A program made the position numbers and the translations under genes. The notes below the pieces were generated by a model. The model worked only from the letters and a program-made list of their open reading frames with translations. It was not told the DNA's origin and ran no database searches. Shown one piece after another: positions 1 to 8,525 of a stretch of 64,000 bases of DNA. The DNA is from Phytohabitans flavus (lineage in GTDB: Bacteria > Actinomycetota > Actinomycetes > Mycobacteriales > Micromonosporaceae). Position 1 is the stretch's first letter. The number at the start of each line of letters is the position of its first letter. The DNA lies in the NCBI RefSeq assembly GCF_011764545.1, contig NZ_AP022870.1, positions 434,001-498,000 on the forward strand, read 5' to 3'.

Positions 1-1069
1 ACCCGTCGAGCCCGCCGATGCCGTCGACGAGCGCGAGCCCGGCCGCCGGGCCGTCCCGCTCGGCCACCGCCACCGCGCGGTTGAGCCGCACGACCGGGCT
101 GTCGCGCATGGTGAGCAGCACGTCGTACCAGGAGATGACGGCGTCCCAGTTGGTCTCGGCGTAGCTGGGCGCGAGCGCGTGGCAGGCGGCGATGGCGGCC
201 TGCACCACGTACCCGTCGGGCCGGTCAGGGGTGCGGCGCAGCGCCCGGCCGACGAGCTCGACCCCCTCCTTGATCGCCCCCTGGTCCCACCGCGTGCGGT
301 CCTGGTCGGCGAGCAGCACCTGGCCGCCCGCGCCGTCGAGGCGGGCGCCGCGGCGAGCGTCGTGCAGTAACAGCAGCGCGAGCAGCCCCAGCGCGGTCGG
401 CTCGTCGGGCATCAGCTCGGCCAGCAGGCGGGCCAGGCGGACCGCCTCGGCGGTGAGCGCGACCCGCACGAGGTCGGCGCCGGCGCCGGCCGCGTACCCC
501 TCGTTGAAGATGAGGTAGATCGTGGCGGCGACGCCGGTCAGCCGCGCGGGGAGCTGCTCCGCCGGCGGCACCCGGTAGGGGATGCCAGCCTGCGCGATCT
601 TTTGCTTGGCGCGGGTGAGGCGCTTGGCCATCGTCGCCTCGGGCACGAGGAGGCCGCGCGCGACCTCCGCGGTGGACAACCCGCCGAGGGTACGGAGCGC
701 GAGCGCGACCTGAGCCTCCAGCGAGAGCGCCGGGTGACAGCAGGTGAACACGAGCCGCAGCAGGTCGTCGCGCACCACCTCGGGCGGCTCGGGCTCGGCG
801 CCAGCGAACATTGTCGCCTCGGCCTCCTTACCAGCGCGCCGCGCCTCCCGCCGGATGATGTCGACCGCCCGGCGCCGGGCGGTGAGTAGCAGCCAGGCGC
901 GCGGATTCTCCGGCACGCCGTCGCGCGGCCACGTCTCGAGTGCCCGCACGACGGCGTCCTGTGCCGCGTCCTCGGCGAGGTCGATGCTGCCGGTGACGCG
1001 GGCGAGGGTGGCGAGGACGCGGGTGCCCTCCTCACGAACCAGCCGCGTGAGCGCGTCGTCCGCCACCAT
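1..1069 (-). CDS. ECF sigma factor, DUF6596 type (3' end cut by window)
   Basis: This is an extracytoplasmic-function RNA polymerase sigma factor that would redirect core polymerase to a small regulon. The translation from ATG at 1069 opens with MVADDALTRLVREEG and contains the sigma-2 stretch LAEDAAQDAVVRAL. A sigma-4 region (LSTAEVARGLLVPEATMAKRL) and the DUF6596 marker YLIFNEGY follow. The gene begins 15 bases after the stop of a YCII-domain gene, with GGAG upstream, and the YCII-then-sigma order is a well-known actinobacterial pair. The C-terminal part lies beyond the window edge. The family is clear; the stimulus and regulon are unknown. Confidence 0.9.
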   Translation of the reverse strand, partial: MVADDALTRLVREEGTRVLATLARVTGSIDLAEDAAQDAVVRALETWPRDGVPENPRAWLLLTARRRAVDIIRREARRAGKEAEATMFAGAEPEPPEVVRDDLLRLVFTCCHPALSLEAQVALALRTLGGLSTAEVARGLLVPEATMAKRLTRAKQKIAQAGIPYRVPPAEQLPARLTGVAATIYLIFNEGYAAGAGADLVRVALTAEAVRLARLLAELMPDEPTALGLLALLLLHDARRGARLDGAGGQVLLADQDRTRWDQGAIKEGVELVGRALRRTPDRPDGYVVQAAIAACHALAPSYAETNWDAVISWYDVLLTMRDSPVVRLNRAVAVAERDGPAAGLALVDGIGGLDG

Positions 1070-1084
1070 CGCCCGCCGCGCTCC

Positions 1085-1435
1085 CTAGGCGCCGAACTCG
1101 AGCACCGGACGCACCTCGACGGCGCCGTCCCAGGCCGCCGGGATCTTCGCCGCTACCGCCACGGCCTCGTCGAGGTCGGCGCACTCCATGACGTAGAAGC
1201 CGGTCAGGGCCTCCTTCGTCTCCGCGTACGGCCCGTCGGTGGTGACCACGTCGCCACCCTTGCCGCCGGTCACCCGGACGGTGGTAGCGCTGGACGTCGG
1301 GTACAGCACCTGGCCGCCGCGCAGCACCGCCGCGGCCGCCTCGCCGAACTCGGCGTAGTCATTCGTCGCCTCGGCGAACTCGGGCTGGCTCCAGTCGACG
1401 TCCGCGGAGTAGATGAGTGCGACATATTTCGGCAT
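1085..1435 (-). CDS. YCII-related (DGPF) domain protein
   Basis: Small 116-residue dimeric alpha-beta barrel protein of the YCII/DGPF family. The diagnostic DGPYAETKE motif is near residue 66 and is followed by GFYVMECADLDEAV. It lies directly upstream of, and is probably co-transcribed with, the ECF sigma gene. In other genomes such proteins sit next to this sigma class and may modulate it; no catalytic activity can be assigned from sequence. Confidence 0.88.
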   Translation of the reverse strand: MPKYVALIYSADVDWSQPEFAEATNDYAEFGEAAAAVLRGGQVLYPTSSATTVRVTGGKGGDVVTTDGPYAETKEALTGFYVMECADLDEAVAVAAKIPAAWDGAVEVRPVLEFGA

Positions 1436-1482
1436 TGCTCGCTCCTACAGCTCTGTGCCGGCACTGCTCGCCGGCTTCCACT

Positions 1483-2421
1483 CTAGGGACGAACAGCCCC
1501 GCCGGGTTCTGGACAACCATCCGCGATCTTTTTCAGACCGTCTGGCCGAGGTCTGAGCGCCTCCACCAGGGCGCGCAGGGCGGGCTGGCCTGCGGCGGAC
1601 TCGCGCACCGCGGCGTAGATGGCGCGCGACGGCTCCGGGCGGCGCAGGCGGCGGGCGACCACCGACGGGTGGCGGTTGCCCAGCCCGGTCTCCGGCATGA
1701 CCGCGACCCCCAGCCCGGCCGCGACGAAGCCCTGCGCGGTGGCGTAGTCGTCGCTCTCCACCGCGACGCTCGGCGTGAACCCGGCCGCCGCGCACGCGTC
1801 GCGCACGATCTCGCGGCACGGGCCGGCCGGGCCCTCGCAGTCGACCCACGGCTCGGCGGCGAGGTCGGCCAGGTCGAGGACGCGCTTGGCGGCGAGCGGG
1901 TGACCCTTGGGGAGCACCGCGCGGTACGGGTCATCGAGCAGGTGCGTGAGGTGGACGCCCGGGCGCGGCACGGCGCGCACCACTATCGCGAGGTCGGCCT
2001 CGGCGCGCTCCACCTCGGGTAGCGGGTCGTCGGGGTCGGCGAGGCGCAGGTCGACGGTCACGCTCGGGTGCTCGCGGCGGAAGCGGGCCAGCGCGGGCGG
2101 CACGAGCGCGGCGCCGGCGGTGGCGAAGTACCGCACGACGAGCCGCCCGGTGCGCCCGGCCCGCAGGTCGGCCAGGGCGGTCTCGGCCTCGGCGACCCGC
2201 TCGCTGATCGTGCCCGCGGCCTCGGTCAGCAGCCGCCCGGCCGCCGTCGGGCGCACGCCACGCCCGACCCGCTCCAGCAGCGGCGTGCCGGCCTGCCGCT
2301 CCAGCGCCGCGACCTGCTGGCTCACCGCCGAGGGGGTGTAGCCGAGGTTGGCCGCGGCGGCGGTGACCGAGCCACTGGTGACCACGGCGCGGAGCACCTG
2401 CATGCGGCGTACGTCGAGCAT
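1483..2421 (-). CDS. LysR-family transcriptional regulator
   Basis: A 312-residue LysR regulator. The N-terminal winged helix-turn-helix (SVTAAAANLGYTPSAVSQQV, residues about 18-37) is followed by the linker helix and a periplasmic-binding-like effector domain. I chose ATG 2421 (MLDVRRMQVLRAVV) because family members start a few residues before the HTH; an in-frame upstream start would add 12 atypical residues. It is divergent from the EamA transporter at 2493, a common arrangement in which the LysR protein controls the exporter. The effector is unknown. Confidence 0.9.
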   Translation of the reverse strand: MLDVRRMQVLRAVVTSGSVTAAAANLGYTPSAVSQQVAALERQAGTPLLERVGRGVRPTAAGRLLTEAAGTISERVAEAETALADLRAGRTGRLVVRYFATAGAALVPPALARFRREHPSVTVDLRLADPDDPLPEVERAEADLAIVVRAVPRPGVHLTHLLDDPYRAVLPKGHPLAAKRVLDLADLAAEPWVDCEGPAGPCREIVRDACAAAGFTPSVAVESDDYATAQGFVAAGLGVAVMPETGLGNRHPSVVARRLRRPEPSRAIYAAVRESAAGQPALRALVEALRPRPDGLKKIADGCPEPGGAVRP

Positions 2422-2441
2422 GTAGTCCAGCTTAACGATGG

Positions 2442-2451
2442 GTACCGGTAC
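2442..2451. promoter_or_regulatory. possible LysR site in the divergent intergenic region
   Basis: The 71-bp gap between the LysR and EamA starts contains the palindrome GTACCGGTAC. LysR proteins often bind interrupted palindromes in such divergent promoters. This rests on position and symmetry only. Confidence 0.25.
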
Positions 2452-2492
2452 TTTCACTTGTCCTGACAGGTCGGCGGCGGCACGGTGGGGGA

Positions 2493-3422
2493 GTGGTACG
2501 GATCGGCGTGCTCGCCCTCCTCTGGGGCTCGGGCTTCTTGTGGATCAAGGTGGCGCTCAACCATGGGCTGTCGCCGGTACAGATCACCGTCTCGCGGTGC
2601 GTGCTCGGCACGGCCGTGCTGATCGGACTGGCCCTGGCGGCCCGGCAACGACTCCCGCGCTCGGTCACCGTCTGGCGGCACCTGGCGGTGGCGGCACTGC
2701 TGTGCAACGCGCTGCCGTTCGCCCTCTTCGCGGTCGGCGAGCGTACCGTCGACTCGGGCCTGGCCGGCGTGCTGAACGCCACGACTCCCTTGTGGACACT
2801 CCTGATCGGGCTCGCGATCGGCGTCGAACGCTTCGCGGCCGCCCGGATCGCCGGACTGCTGCTCGGCTTCTGCGGCGTGCTGCTCATCTTCGCGCCGTGG
2901 CACGCCCACGCCTCCTGGGGTGCCTTCGCGTTGCTGGGGGCGGCGGCCAGCTACGGTGCCGGCTTCGTCTACATGGGACGGTGGCTGACCGGCCGCGGTA
3001 CAGCACCGATCGCGCTCTCCGCGGCCCAGCTCATCGCCGCGACGGGCTGGAGCCTCGTCGCCCTGCCCGCGGCCGGCCCGGTCCGCGTCGACTCGACAGG
3101 CATGGCGGCCGTGGTGGTGCTCGGCGTCTTCTGTACCGGCGTGACGTTCTACCTCAGCTACCGCCTCATCGCCGACGAGGGCCCGACCAGCGCCGCGACG
3201 GTCGGCTACCTGCTCCCGGTGGTCTCGGTGGCCCTGGGCGCGGCGGTACTCGACGAGCGCCTGGGCGTACGCGTCCTGGCCGGCATGGCGGTCGTACTGC
3301 TAGCGGTCGCCCTCACCCGCCGCACCACCCCCGCTAGGCGGCTCGTCGCGCAGCAACTAGATCATGGTACGGATCGGCCCGTATGGAGCCTGTCGCAGAA
3401 TCGCCAGATTCGCTTGAAATGA
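2493..3422 (+). CDS. EamA/DMT-family transporter
   Basis: A 309-residue inner-membrane exporter with about ten hydrophobic helices and two EamA repeats. The N-terminal signature LLWGSGFLWIKVAL is typical. GTG 2493 is the only plausible start near the first helix. The last residues are unusual: the frame runs through a palindromic arm (3360-3380) and into an inserted MITE. The MITE provides the last 12 residues (WSLSQNRQIRLK) and the stop codon. Without the insertion the frame would stop at GTA-TGA just after residue V297. Probable role is efflux of a small metabolite under the divergent LysR regulator. Confidence 0.88.
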   Translation: MVRIGVLALLWGSGFLWIKVALNHGLSPVQITVSRCVLGTAVLIGLALAARQRLPRSVTVWRHLAVAALLCNALPFALFAVGERTVDSGLAGVLNATTPLWTLLIGLAIGVERFAAARIAGLLLGFCGVLLIFAPWHAHASWGAFALLGAAASYGAGFVYMGRWLTGRGTAPIALSAAQLIAATGWSLVALPAAGPVRVDSTGMAAVVVLGVFCTGVTFYLSYRLIADEGPTSAATVGYLLPVVSVALGAAVLDERLGVRVLAGMAVVLLAVALTRRTTPARRLVAQQLDHGTDRPVWSLSQNRQIRLK

Positions 3423-3550
3423 GGGTCTCGTTGACCCTCGCCGGCCGCCGTTCGGCGGCCAGCGGCGGACACAGCCGTGTTTTTCTCGACACACGCTGTA
3501 GTCGGGCAATTTTGCGACAGGCTCTATGAGGGCGGATCCGTACCACGATC
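3360..3550. repeat. REP-like palindrome interrupted by a MITE
   Basis: The left arm 3360-3380 (GATCATGGTACGGATCGGCC plus C) pairs with the right arm 3530-3550, which ends GTACCACGATC. Between them lie the 4-bp target duplication TATG and the MITE. Uninterrupted, this would be a strong hairpin between the convergent EamA and AbiEi/DUF559 genes, suited to a bidirectional terminator. The same arm sequence recurs at 4521-4568, and its first ten bases (GATCGTGGTA) recur at 22318. Confidence 0.75.
3386..3524. mobile_element. 139-bp MITE-like element, copy 1
   Basis: A non-coding element with 20-bp terminal inverted repeats. The left end is GAGCCTGTCGCAGAATCGCC; the right end read inward is GAGCCTGTCGCAAAATTGCC (18 of 20 match). 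It is flanked by a direct repeat TATG (3382-3385 and 3525-3528). Internal hairpins (GAGGGTC/GACCCTC and GGCCGCCG/CGGCGGCC) are present and there is no transposase. The second copy at 22344-22482 has the same length and one base difference, so spread is recent. The parental transposase is not in the window. TIR type and 4-bp duplication are compatible with DDE insertion sequences, but I do not assign a family. Confidence 0.85.
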
Positions 3551-4466
3551 AGCGGGTCCAGCCGGCCGCACGCAGCGCGGCACCCACCTGAGTCGCTACT
3601 TCGTCCGGGTTGTGTCTGATCAGCCATGCGGGGAAGCGCAACAGGATCTCGCCAGCGATGGCGATCTCGTTGTGGTGGCGCATGTCGGCATACCACGAGG
3701 GGATCTCCAGATGCTGGGCGCCGTCGATCTCCACGTGGACGCGCCACTGATCAAAGTAGACGTCGCGATATCGCCGCCGCCCTGCCGAGTCGACCCGTGC
3801 GACCTGCCGCGACGGCTCCGGCAACCGGTAGCGGCGACACAGGCGGGCGAAGTCCATCTCGGCGATCGACTCGGCACCACCGGCCGCGTCCCCCACCGCC
3901 TCGACGATCAGCCGCCGCCGCTTGACGTGCGTCATCCGTTCGAGCACCGGCGCCATGTCAACGGCGGCGACGAGCCGCTGCTGGAAACCGGCGGCGATTA
4001 TCGCGGCGGCATCACGGTCCGAGCGAGCCCATTGGGCTGCGTCGACCAAGGATCGTGCCGGCATCGTGCACGGTGGTCGGCCCATGCGGTGCTGGTCCTC
4101 GATCGGCACGCGCTGGGTGCGGTGCACGACGACGCCAGGCGGAGGCCGCCGATGTTGTCGGCTCGCACCGATCAGCACATGGACTCGGTGGGTCTCCACG
4201 CCCCGCATGCCCAGCACAGCCAGGGCGGAAGGGCCGCCCAGCAAGGCCACGCGACCGTCACCCACTGCCAATGCGGCCACCCACCGGCGTTGGAGCACCG
4301 TCACCGGTCCGCTGTGCGTTAGATATATGCCTCGGTGGATGGGCTGCCAGCGCCCCGACGTGACGCGGTGCCGGATGGCCTTCTCGGTCAGATGCCGCAA
4401 CGCTTGGCGCCGGCTGATCACACCGTCTTGAAGGAAGAGCAGGAAGTCGAGATCGGCGGAACCCAC
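3549..4466 (-). CDS. AbiEi-antitoxin-like HTH protein with DUF559 nuclease-like domain
   Basis: A 305-residue protein. The N-terminal part (LLFLQDGVISRRQALRHL) resembles the AbiEi-antitoxin winged helix. The C-terminal part resembles the Vsr/PD-(D/E)XK-like DUF559 fold, with RDVYFDQWRVHVEIDGAQH and a downstream hydrophobic beta strand (EILLRF). This architecture is abundant and multicopy in actinobacteria. No toxin partner gene is adjacent, so I do not claim a working toxin-antitoxin or phage-defence system. Its stop codon overlaps the palindrome arm at 3550. Confidence 0.8.
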   Translation of the reverse strand: MGSADLDFLLFLQDGVISRRQALRHLTEKAIRHRVTSGRWQPIHRGIYLTHSGPVTVLQRRWVAALAVGDGRVALLGGPSALAVLGMRGVETHRVHVLIGASRQHRRPPPGVVVHRTQRVPIEDQHRMGRPPCTMPARSLVDAAQWARSDRDAAAIIAAGFQQRLVAAVDMAPVLERMTHVKRRRLIVEAVGDAAGGAESIAEMDFARLCRRYRLPEPSRQVARVDSAGRRRYRDVYFDQWRVHVEIDGAQHLEIPSWYADMRHHNEIAIAGEILLRFPAWLIRHNPDEVATQVGAALRAAGWTR

Positions 4467-4520
4467 CCGCCAATCCTTGCCAAGCTGCCAAGGCGCGGAA
4501 AGTGGCTGTGGACAACGGCG

Positions 4521-4568
4521 GATCGTGGTACGGATCGGCCCCGGTGAGGGCGGATCCGTACCACGATC
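4521..4568. terminator. intact REP-like palindrome / probable terminator
   Basis: GATCGTGGTACGGATCGGCC pairs almost perfectly with GGCGGATCCGTACCACGATC across a short GGTGAG-type loop. It lies five bases past the stop of the ABC permease gene, as expected of a Rho-independent-type hairpin, although there is no T tract. It belongs to the same repeat family as the MITE-interrupted palindromes. Confidence 0.7.
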
Positions 4569-4572
4569 TCAG

Positions 4573-5598
4573 CTAATCCTGGGCCTTGCCGGACGTGACG
4601 CGGGCCAGGATCAGGGCGACCAGGATGATGCCGCCGTAGATGGCCTGGATCCACTGCGCGGACACGCCGCCCAGCGTGAGGATGTTGTTGATCAGGCCGA
4701 GCACGAGCACGCCGCACAGCGCACCGAAGAGCGTGCCCTTCCCGCCGTCCAGGGAAATACCGCCGATCACCGCGGCCGCGAAGACCGTGAAGATCATTCC
4801 GTCACCCTGGGCCGAGGCCACCGAGCCGAGCCGGCCGGTCATCAGCAGGCCGGCCAGCGCGGCGAGCAGACCGCCGATCATGAGGACGATCCACACCACG
4901 CGATCGGTACGGATACCGGCGGCGCGGGCGGCGTCGACGTTGCCGCCGATCGCGTACACCGAGCGGCCGTGCCTGAAGAAGCCCAGCGCCAGGATGCCGA
5001 CGGCGAAGAGGCCGCCGCAGATCCAGATCGACGCGGGCAGGCCGAGCCAGACCGCGTTGCCCAGGTACAGCACGGACTGCGGGATGTCGAACAGGTTTTG
5101 CCCGCCGGTGATGCCGATCTGGAGTCCGCGGAGGACGATCAGCATGCCGAGCGTCACGATGAACGCGGACAGCTTGAAGCGCAGGATCAGCAGCCCGTTG
5201 AACGCGCCGATCGCGAGGCCGGTGAGCAGGCAGAGCGGGATCGCCAGGGCGACCGGCACCTCGGTGCCGAGGCCGTTGCTGGCGGCCGGGATGACCAGGG
5301 CGACCGCGAGCGCCGGGGCGAGGCCGATCGTCGACTCCAGCGACAGGTCGAACTTGCCCGCGATCAGGATGATCGCCTCGGCGAGCACCAGCAGGGAGAG
5401 CTCGGTCTGCTGCTGGAGGACGTTGGTGATATTGGCCTGGGTGAGGAAGACCGGGTCGATGATGGCCCCGACGATCACGAGCAGGATGATCGCCGGTACC
5501 AGCGCGAGGTCCCGGAACCTGGCCAGTTGCAGGCGGCGCGCGCCCGGCGCCGGTGGGACGACCGCCGGCGGCTTCGCCACGGTCTGTGAGCCTGTCAC
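4573..5598 (-). CDS. CUT2-type sugar ABC transporter permease
   Basis: A 341-residue integral membrane subunit of a ribose/xylose-type importer (BPD_transp_2 family, RbsC-like). About eight to ten transmembrane helices are visible. The conserved EAA-like loop AARAAGIRTDRVVW and the C-terminal GGISLDGGKGTLFGAL are both present. Its GTG start overlaps the upstream ATPase stop (GTGA), so translation is coupled. It forms an operon with the ATPase and lipoprotein to the right. A hairpin follows its stop. Confidence 0.93.
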   Translation of the reverse strand: MTGSQTVAKPPAVVPPAPGARRLQLARFRDLALVPAIILLVIVGAIIDPVFLTQANITNVLQQQTELSLLVLAEAIILIAGKFDLSLESTIGLAPALAVALVIPAASNGLGTEVPVALAIPLCLLTGLAIGAFNGLLILRFKLSAFIVTLGMLIVLRGLQIGITGGQNLFDIPQSVLYLGNAVWLGLPASIWICGGLFAVGILALGFFRHGRSVYAIGGNVDAARAAGIRTDRVVWIVLMIGGLLAALAGLLMTGRLGSVASAQGDGMIFTVFAAAVIGGISLDGGKGTLFGALCGVLVLGLINNILTLGGVSAQWIQAIYGGIILVALILARVTSGKAQD

Positions 5599-7145
5599 TG
5601 TACTTGTGCTCCTTCCACAGGCGCGTTTACACCCTCCACCGCCGCGATCAGGTCCGCGTCGGCCCAGCCGCGCGACACCTCGCGGACCACCCGTCCGTGA
5701 AACATGACCAGCACCCGATCACACGAGCGCAGGTCGTCGAGCTCGTCGGAGACCACCAGCACGCCGGTGCCCCCGGACGCGGCGGACGCCACCGCACCAA
5801 GCAGGGATTCCTTGGAACGTACGTCGACACCCGCGGTCGGGCTGACCATGACCAGCGCCTTCGGGTCGTTGCTGAGCGCCCTGGCCAGCACGACCTTCTG
5901 GGCGTTGCCGCCGGACAGCGCGTTCACCGGCTGGTCCGGCCCGGACGTCTTGATGTCGTACGCCTCGATCATGCGTTGCGCCGCCGCTCGGCGGCGCGCG
6001 GGCGCGATCACGCCCGCTGGACCAAGCTTTCCGGCGATCGGCAAGGTCGCATTTTCCGCCACCGACAGCAGGGGTACAAGGCCCTCGCGGTGCCGGTCCT
6101 GCGGCAGGTAGCCGAGGCCGGCGGCGAGTGCGGACGGGACGCTGCCGGGCTTGGGGCGGCTGCCGGCCACGGTGACCGTGCCGCCGTCCGCCTTGCGCAG
6201 CCCGGCGATCGTCTCGGCGAGTGCCACCTTGCCGCTGCTGCCCGACCCGATGAGTCCGACCATCTCACCGGCCCGCACCGAGAGGTCGACGCCCTCGTAG
6301 AAGCCGGCCAGCCGCAGGTCGTCCACCGCCAGTACGGTCGGCGCCTCCGACGAGACGGACGCCCGGGAGGCCCCGGAGGAGAGCAGCGCACCGGCGTCGC
6401 CGGTCATCGCGCCGACCAGCTCGTCATGCGGCAGGTCGGCGACCGGCGCGGTGAGCACGTGTCGCGCGTCCCGGAAGACCGTGACGGTCTGGCACACCTC
6501 GTACACCTCCTGGAGGTGGTGCGAGATGAACATGAACGTCACGCCACCGTCGCGCAGCTGCCGCATCCGGTCGAAGAGCCGCTCGATCGCCGCCGCGTCG
6601 AGCTGCGCGGTGGGCTCGTCGAGGATGATGAACCGCGCGCCGAACGAGAGCGCCCGCGCGATCTCCACGAGCTGCCGCTGCTCCACCGTCAGGTCGCCGG
6701 CCACCCGGGCCGGGTCGACGTCCACGCCGTACTCGTCGAGGAGGTCGGATGCGCGGCGCCGCAGCGACCGCCAGTTGATCAGGCCGCCACCCTGCCGGTT
6801 CAGGTAGAGGTTTTCCGCGACGGTCAGCGTGGGGATGATGGTCGACTTCTGGTACACGCACGCGACGTGCCGCCGCCACGCGTCCCGCTCGGAGAGCGCC
6901 GGTGCCGGCTCGCCGGCGAAGCGGACCTCGCCCGAGTCGGCCCGCTGGAGCCCGGTCAGGATCGAGACGAGTGTGGACTTGCCGGCGCCGTTGCGGCCGA
7001 CGAGCGCGTGCGTCTCGCCCTGCGCGATGGTGATGCCGGCGTCCAGCAGCGCGGTGGTCGCGCCGTACCGCTTGGTGATGTCACGCGCCGCCACGGCCGG
7101 GAGGGGGGCTCCGGCCGTGGCGGCGGTTGGTGCGGGTGAGGTCAT
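5595..7145 (-). CDS. CUT2-type sugar ABC transporter ATP-binding protein (tandem ATPase)
   Basis: A 516-residue protein with two fused ATPase domains, as in RbsA/XylG. Domain 1 has an intact Walker A (GRNGAGKST) and Walker B (FIILDEPTAQLD) with the non-canonical signature LTVEQRQLVEIARAL usual for this class. Domain 2 has a degenerate Walker A (GSGSSGKV, no Ser/Thr) and a Walker B in which the catalytic Glu is replaced (ALVMVSPTAGVD), but a good LSGGNAQKVVLARAL signature. Hydrolysis is thus expected at one site. ATG 7145 overlaps the upstream stop (TGATG). Confidence 0.94.
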   Translation of the reverse strand: MTSPAPTAATAGAPLPAVAARDITKRYGATTALLDAGITIAQGETHALVGRNGAGKSTLVSILTGLQRADSGEVRFAGEPAPALSERDAWRRHVACVYQKSTIIPTLTVAENLYLNRQGGGLINWRSLRRRASDLLDEYGVDVDPARVAGDLTVEQRQLVEIARALSFGARFIILDEPTAQLDAAAIERLFDRMRQLRDGGVTFMFISHHLQEVYEVCQTVTVFRDARHVLTAPVADLPHDELVGAMTGDAGALLSSGASRASVSSEAPTVLAVDDLRLAGFYEGVDLSVRAGEMVGLIGSGSSGKVALAETIAGLRKADGGTVTVAGSRPKPGSVPSALAAGLGYLPQDRHREGLVPLLSVAENATLPIAGKLGPAGVIAPARRRAAAQRMIEAYDIKTSGPDQPVNALSGGNAQKVVLARALSNDPKALVMVSPTAGVDVRSKESLLGAVASAASGGTGVLVVSDELDDLRSCDRVLVMFHGRVVREVSRGWADADLIAAVEGVNAPVEGAQVQ

Positions 7146-8200
7146 CACTTGCCGATCTGGTTGCCCCAGAGGGCCTGATCGTCCACGTTCTCCTTGGTGA
7201 CGAGCGGCGCGGGCAGCTGGTCCTCCAGCGTGCCGCCACCGACGTCGAGGATGTTGCTGCCGTGGTCGGTCGGGCCGGGCTGGAACGTCTTGCCCTCGAC
7301 GGCCGCCTTGGCGTAGAAGAGCGCGTACTTGGCGTACAGGTCGGCGGGCTGGGAGACCGTGGCGTCGATCTCGCCCTTGCGGATGGCCTCGAACTCCTGC
7401 GGGATGCCGTCGTTGGAGACGATGAAGATGTGCTTCGGGTCCTCCGGCGGCACGAGCAGGTTCTTCGACTTCAGTACCTGCAGGGTCGGGGCGAGGAAGA
7501 CGCCGCCGGCCTGCATGTAGACACCCTTGATGTCCGGGTGCTGGGCGAGCCGGGTCTGGAGCGCGGCAGCGGCCTTGGTGCCCTCCCACTCGGTGGGCTC
7601 CTCGAAGACCGTGATCCCGGGGAACTTGCTCTTCATGCACTCGATGAAGGCCTCGGACCGGTCACGACCGTTGACCGAGGAGAGCGAGCCCTGGAACTCG
7701 ATCACCTTGCCCTTGCCGCCCAGCTTCTCGCCGAGGAACTCGCAGGCCTTCGTCCCGTACGCCCGGTTGTCCGCGCGCACCACCATGAAGACCTTGCCCT
7801 TGTCGGGCCGGGTGTCCACGGTGATCACCGGGATCTTCTTCGACTCCAGCGTCGTGAGCGTGGAGGCGATGGCGCCGGTGTCCTGCGGGGCCATCACGAT
7901 CGCCTTGGCGCCCTGGCTCTGGAGCGCCTGCGCGTTGGCGACGAGCTTGGCCACGTCGTTCTGCGAGTTCGTGGGGGTCATCAGGTTGATGCCGAGCTCG
8001 GTGGCGTACTGGGGCACGTACTTGGAGTACGAATTCCAGAAGTCCGAGTCGGCGCGGGGCAGGTCGATGCCGATCTGGGCGCTGCCCGACCCGCTGTCCG
8101 TGCCGGTACCGCTGCCGGCGTCGTCGCCGCACGCGGTCATGCCGGCCGCGAGCGCGGCGGCCATCAGGATGGCCGTGGCTGGTCTGCTGATATGTCTCAT
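7145..8200 (-). CDS. sugar ABC transporter substrate-binding lipoprotein
   Basis: A 351-residue RbsB-like (Peripla_BP_4) lipoprotein. I chose ATG 8200 because it gives a textbook lipoprotein signal, MRHISRPATAILMAAALAAG, followed by MTAC as lipobox. The mature part has the ribose-binding fold features IVMAPQDTGAIAST and ASDP-like FIVSNDGIPQEFEAI. It is the first gene of the importer operon. Placement beside GH99/GH95 glycanases and shared upstream motifs suggest that it imports a sugar released by that locus; the exact ligand cannot be read from sequence. Confidence 0.92.
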   Translation of the reverse strand: MRHISRPATAILMAAALAAGMTACGDDAGSGTGTDSGSGSAQIGIDLPRADSDFWNSYSKYVPQYATELGINLMTPTNSQNDVAKLVANAQALQSQGAKAIVMAPQDTGAIASTLTTLESKKIPVITVDTRPDKGKVFMVVRADNRAYGTKACEFLGEKLGGKGKVIEFQGSLSSVNGRDRSEAFIECMKSKFPGITVFEEPTEWEGTKAAAALQTRLAQHPDIKGVYMQAGGVFLAPTLQVLKSKNLLVPPEDPKHIFIVSNDGIPQEFEAIRKGEIDATVSQPADLYAKYALFYAKAAVEGKTFQPGPTDHGSNILDVGGGTLEDQLPAPLVTKENVDDQALWGNQIGK

Positions 8201-8272
8201 CGATGCCCTCGATTCAGGTGGGGTGTCGCGGGCGTTGACGGTTGGACCCGGGCGTCGCCGGAGAGACGTCAC

Positions 8273-8359
8273 GCATCCGATGTTTGTCGTGAGGTTACGG
8301 CCGACGCTGCCCGGAAACAAGACCATCCCGGCCCGTCAACCCCAAGAACATCGGATGTT
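8273..8359 (-). promoter_or_regulatory. candidate importer promoter with two operator-like palindromes
   Basis: On the minus strand a possible promoter is TTGTTT, 17 bases, TAACCT. It is bracketed by a perfect palindrome AACATCGGATGTT at 8347-8359 and a near copy GCATCCGATGT at 8273-8283. A similar ACATTGGATGT lies inside the GH95 promoter at 20937-20947. This is the layout of a repressor (LacI/DeoR-like) acting on both units. The motif match is direct; the regulator is inferred. Confidence 0.5.
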
Positions 8360-8418
8360 TCGGTTTCTCGTGATGCTCTCGTGACTGTCTCGTTATGGTC
8401 CGGTCCGAAGCCTTTCCG

Positions 8419-8453
8419 CCGAAAGGGAACAAGTGCCGCAAAGATCGGAGGTA
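8419..8453 (-). promoter_or_regulatory. conserved upstream element shared with the GH95 promoter
   Basis: TGCCGCAAAGATCGGAGGT here and TGCCGCAAACATCGGAGGT at 20992-21010 differ by one base. Both are preceded at the same spacing by CGAAAG. Both lie 150-250 bases upstream of minus-strand starts in the same orientation. It is probably a second regulatory site or a conserved leader segment. Confidence 0.5.
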
Positions 8454-8477
8454 TTTTAGCCCGTCTCCCATGAACAA

Positions 8478-8506
8478 GGGACCCCCCACATCGCTGTGGG
8501 AGGCCC
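8478..8506. terminator. terminator after the GH99 gene
   Basis: The CCCACA-TCGC-TGTGGG stem is extended by GGG/CCC pairs and lies about 20 bases past the GH99 stop on the minus strand. GC-rich hairpins without a T run are usual in actinobacteria. Confidence 0.6.
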
Positions 8507-8525
8507 CTCGATCATGGGGGTGCGA

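Noticed and set aside
3549..4466. A toxin-antitoxin or defence system
   Set aside because: AbiEi-like plus DUF559 architecture alone, with no adjacent AbiEii nucleotidyltransferase toxin gene.
4477..7139. Long plus-strand open frames (370 and 528 codons) opposite the ABC transporter
   Set aside because: Antisense shadows of well-supported permease and ATPase genes; no recognisable domains.
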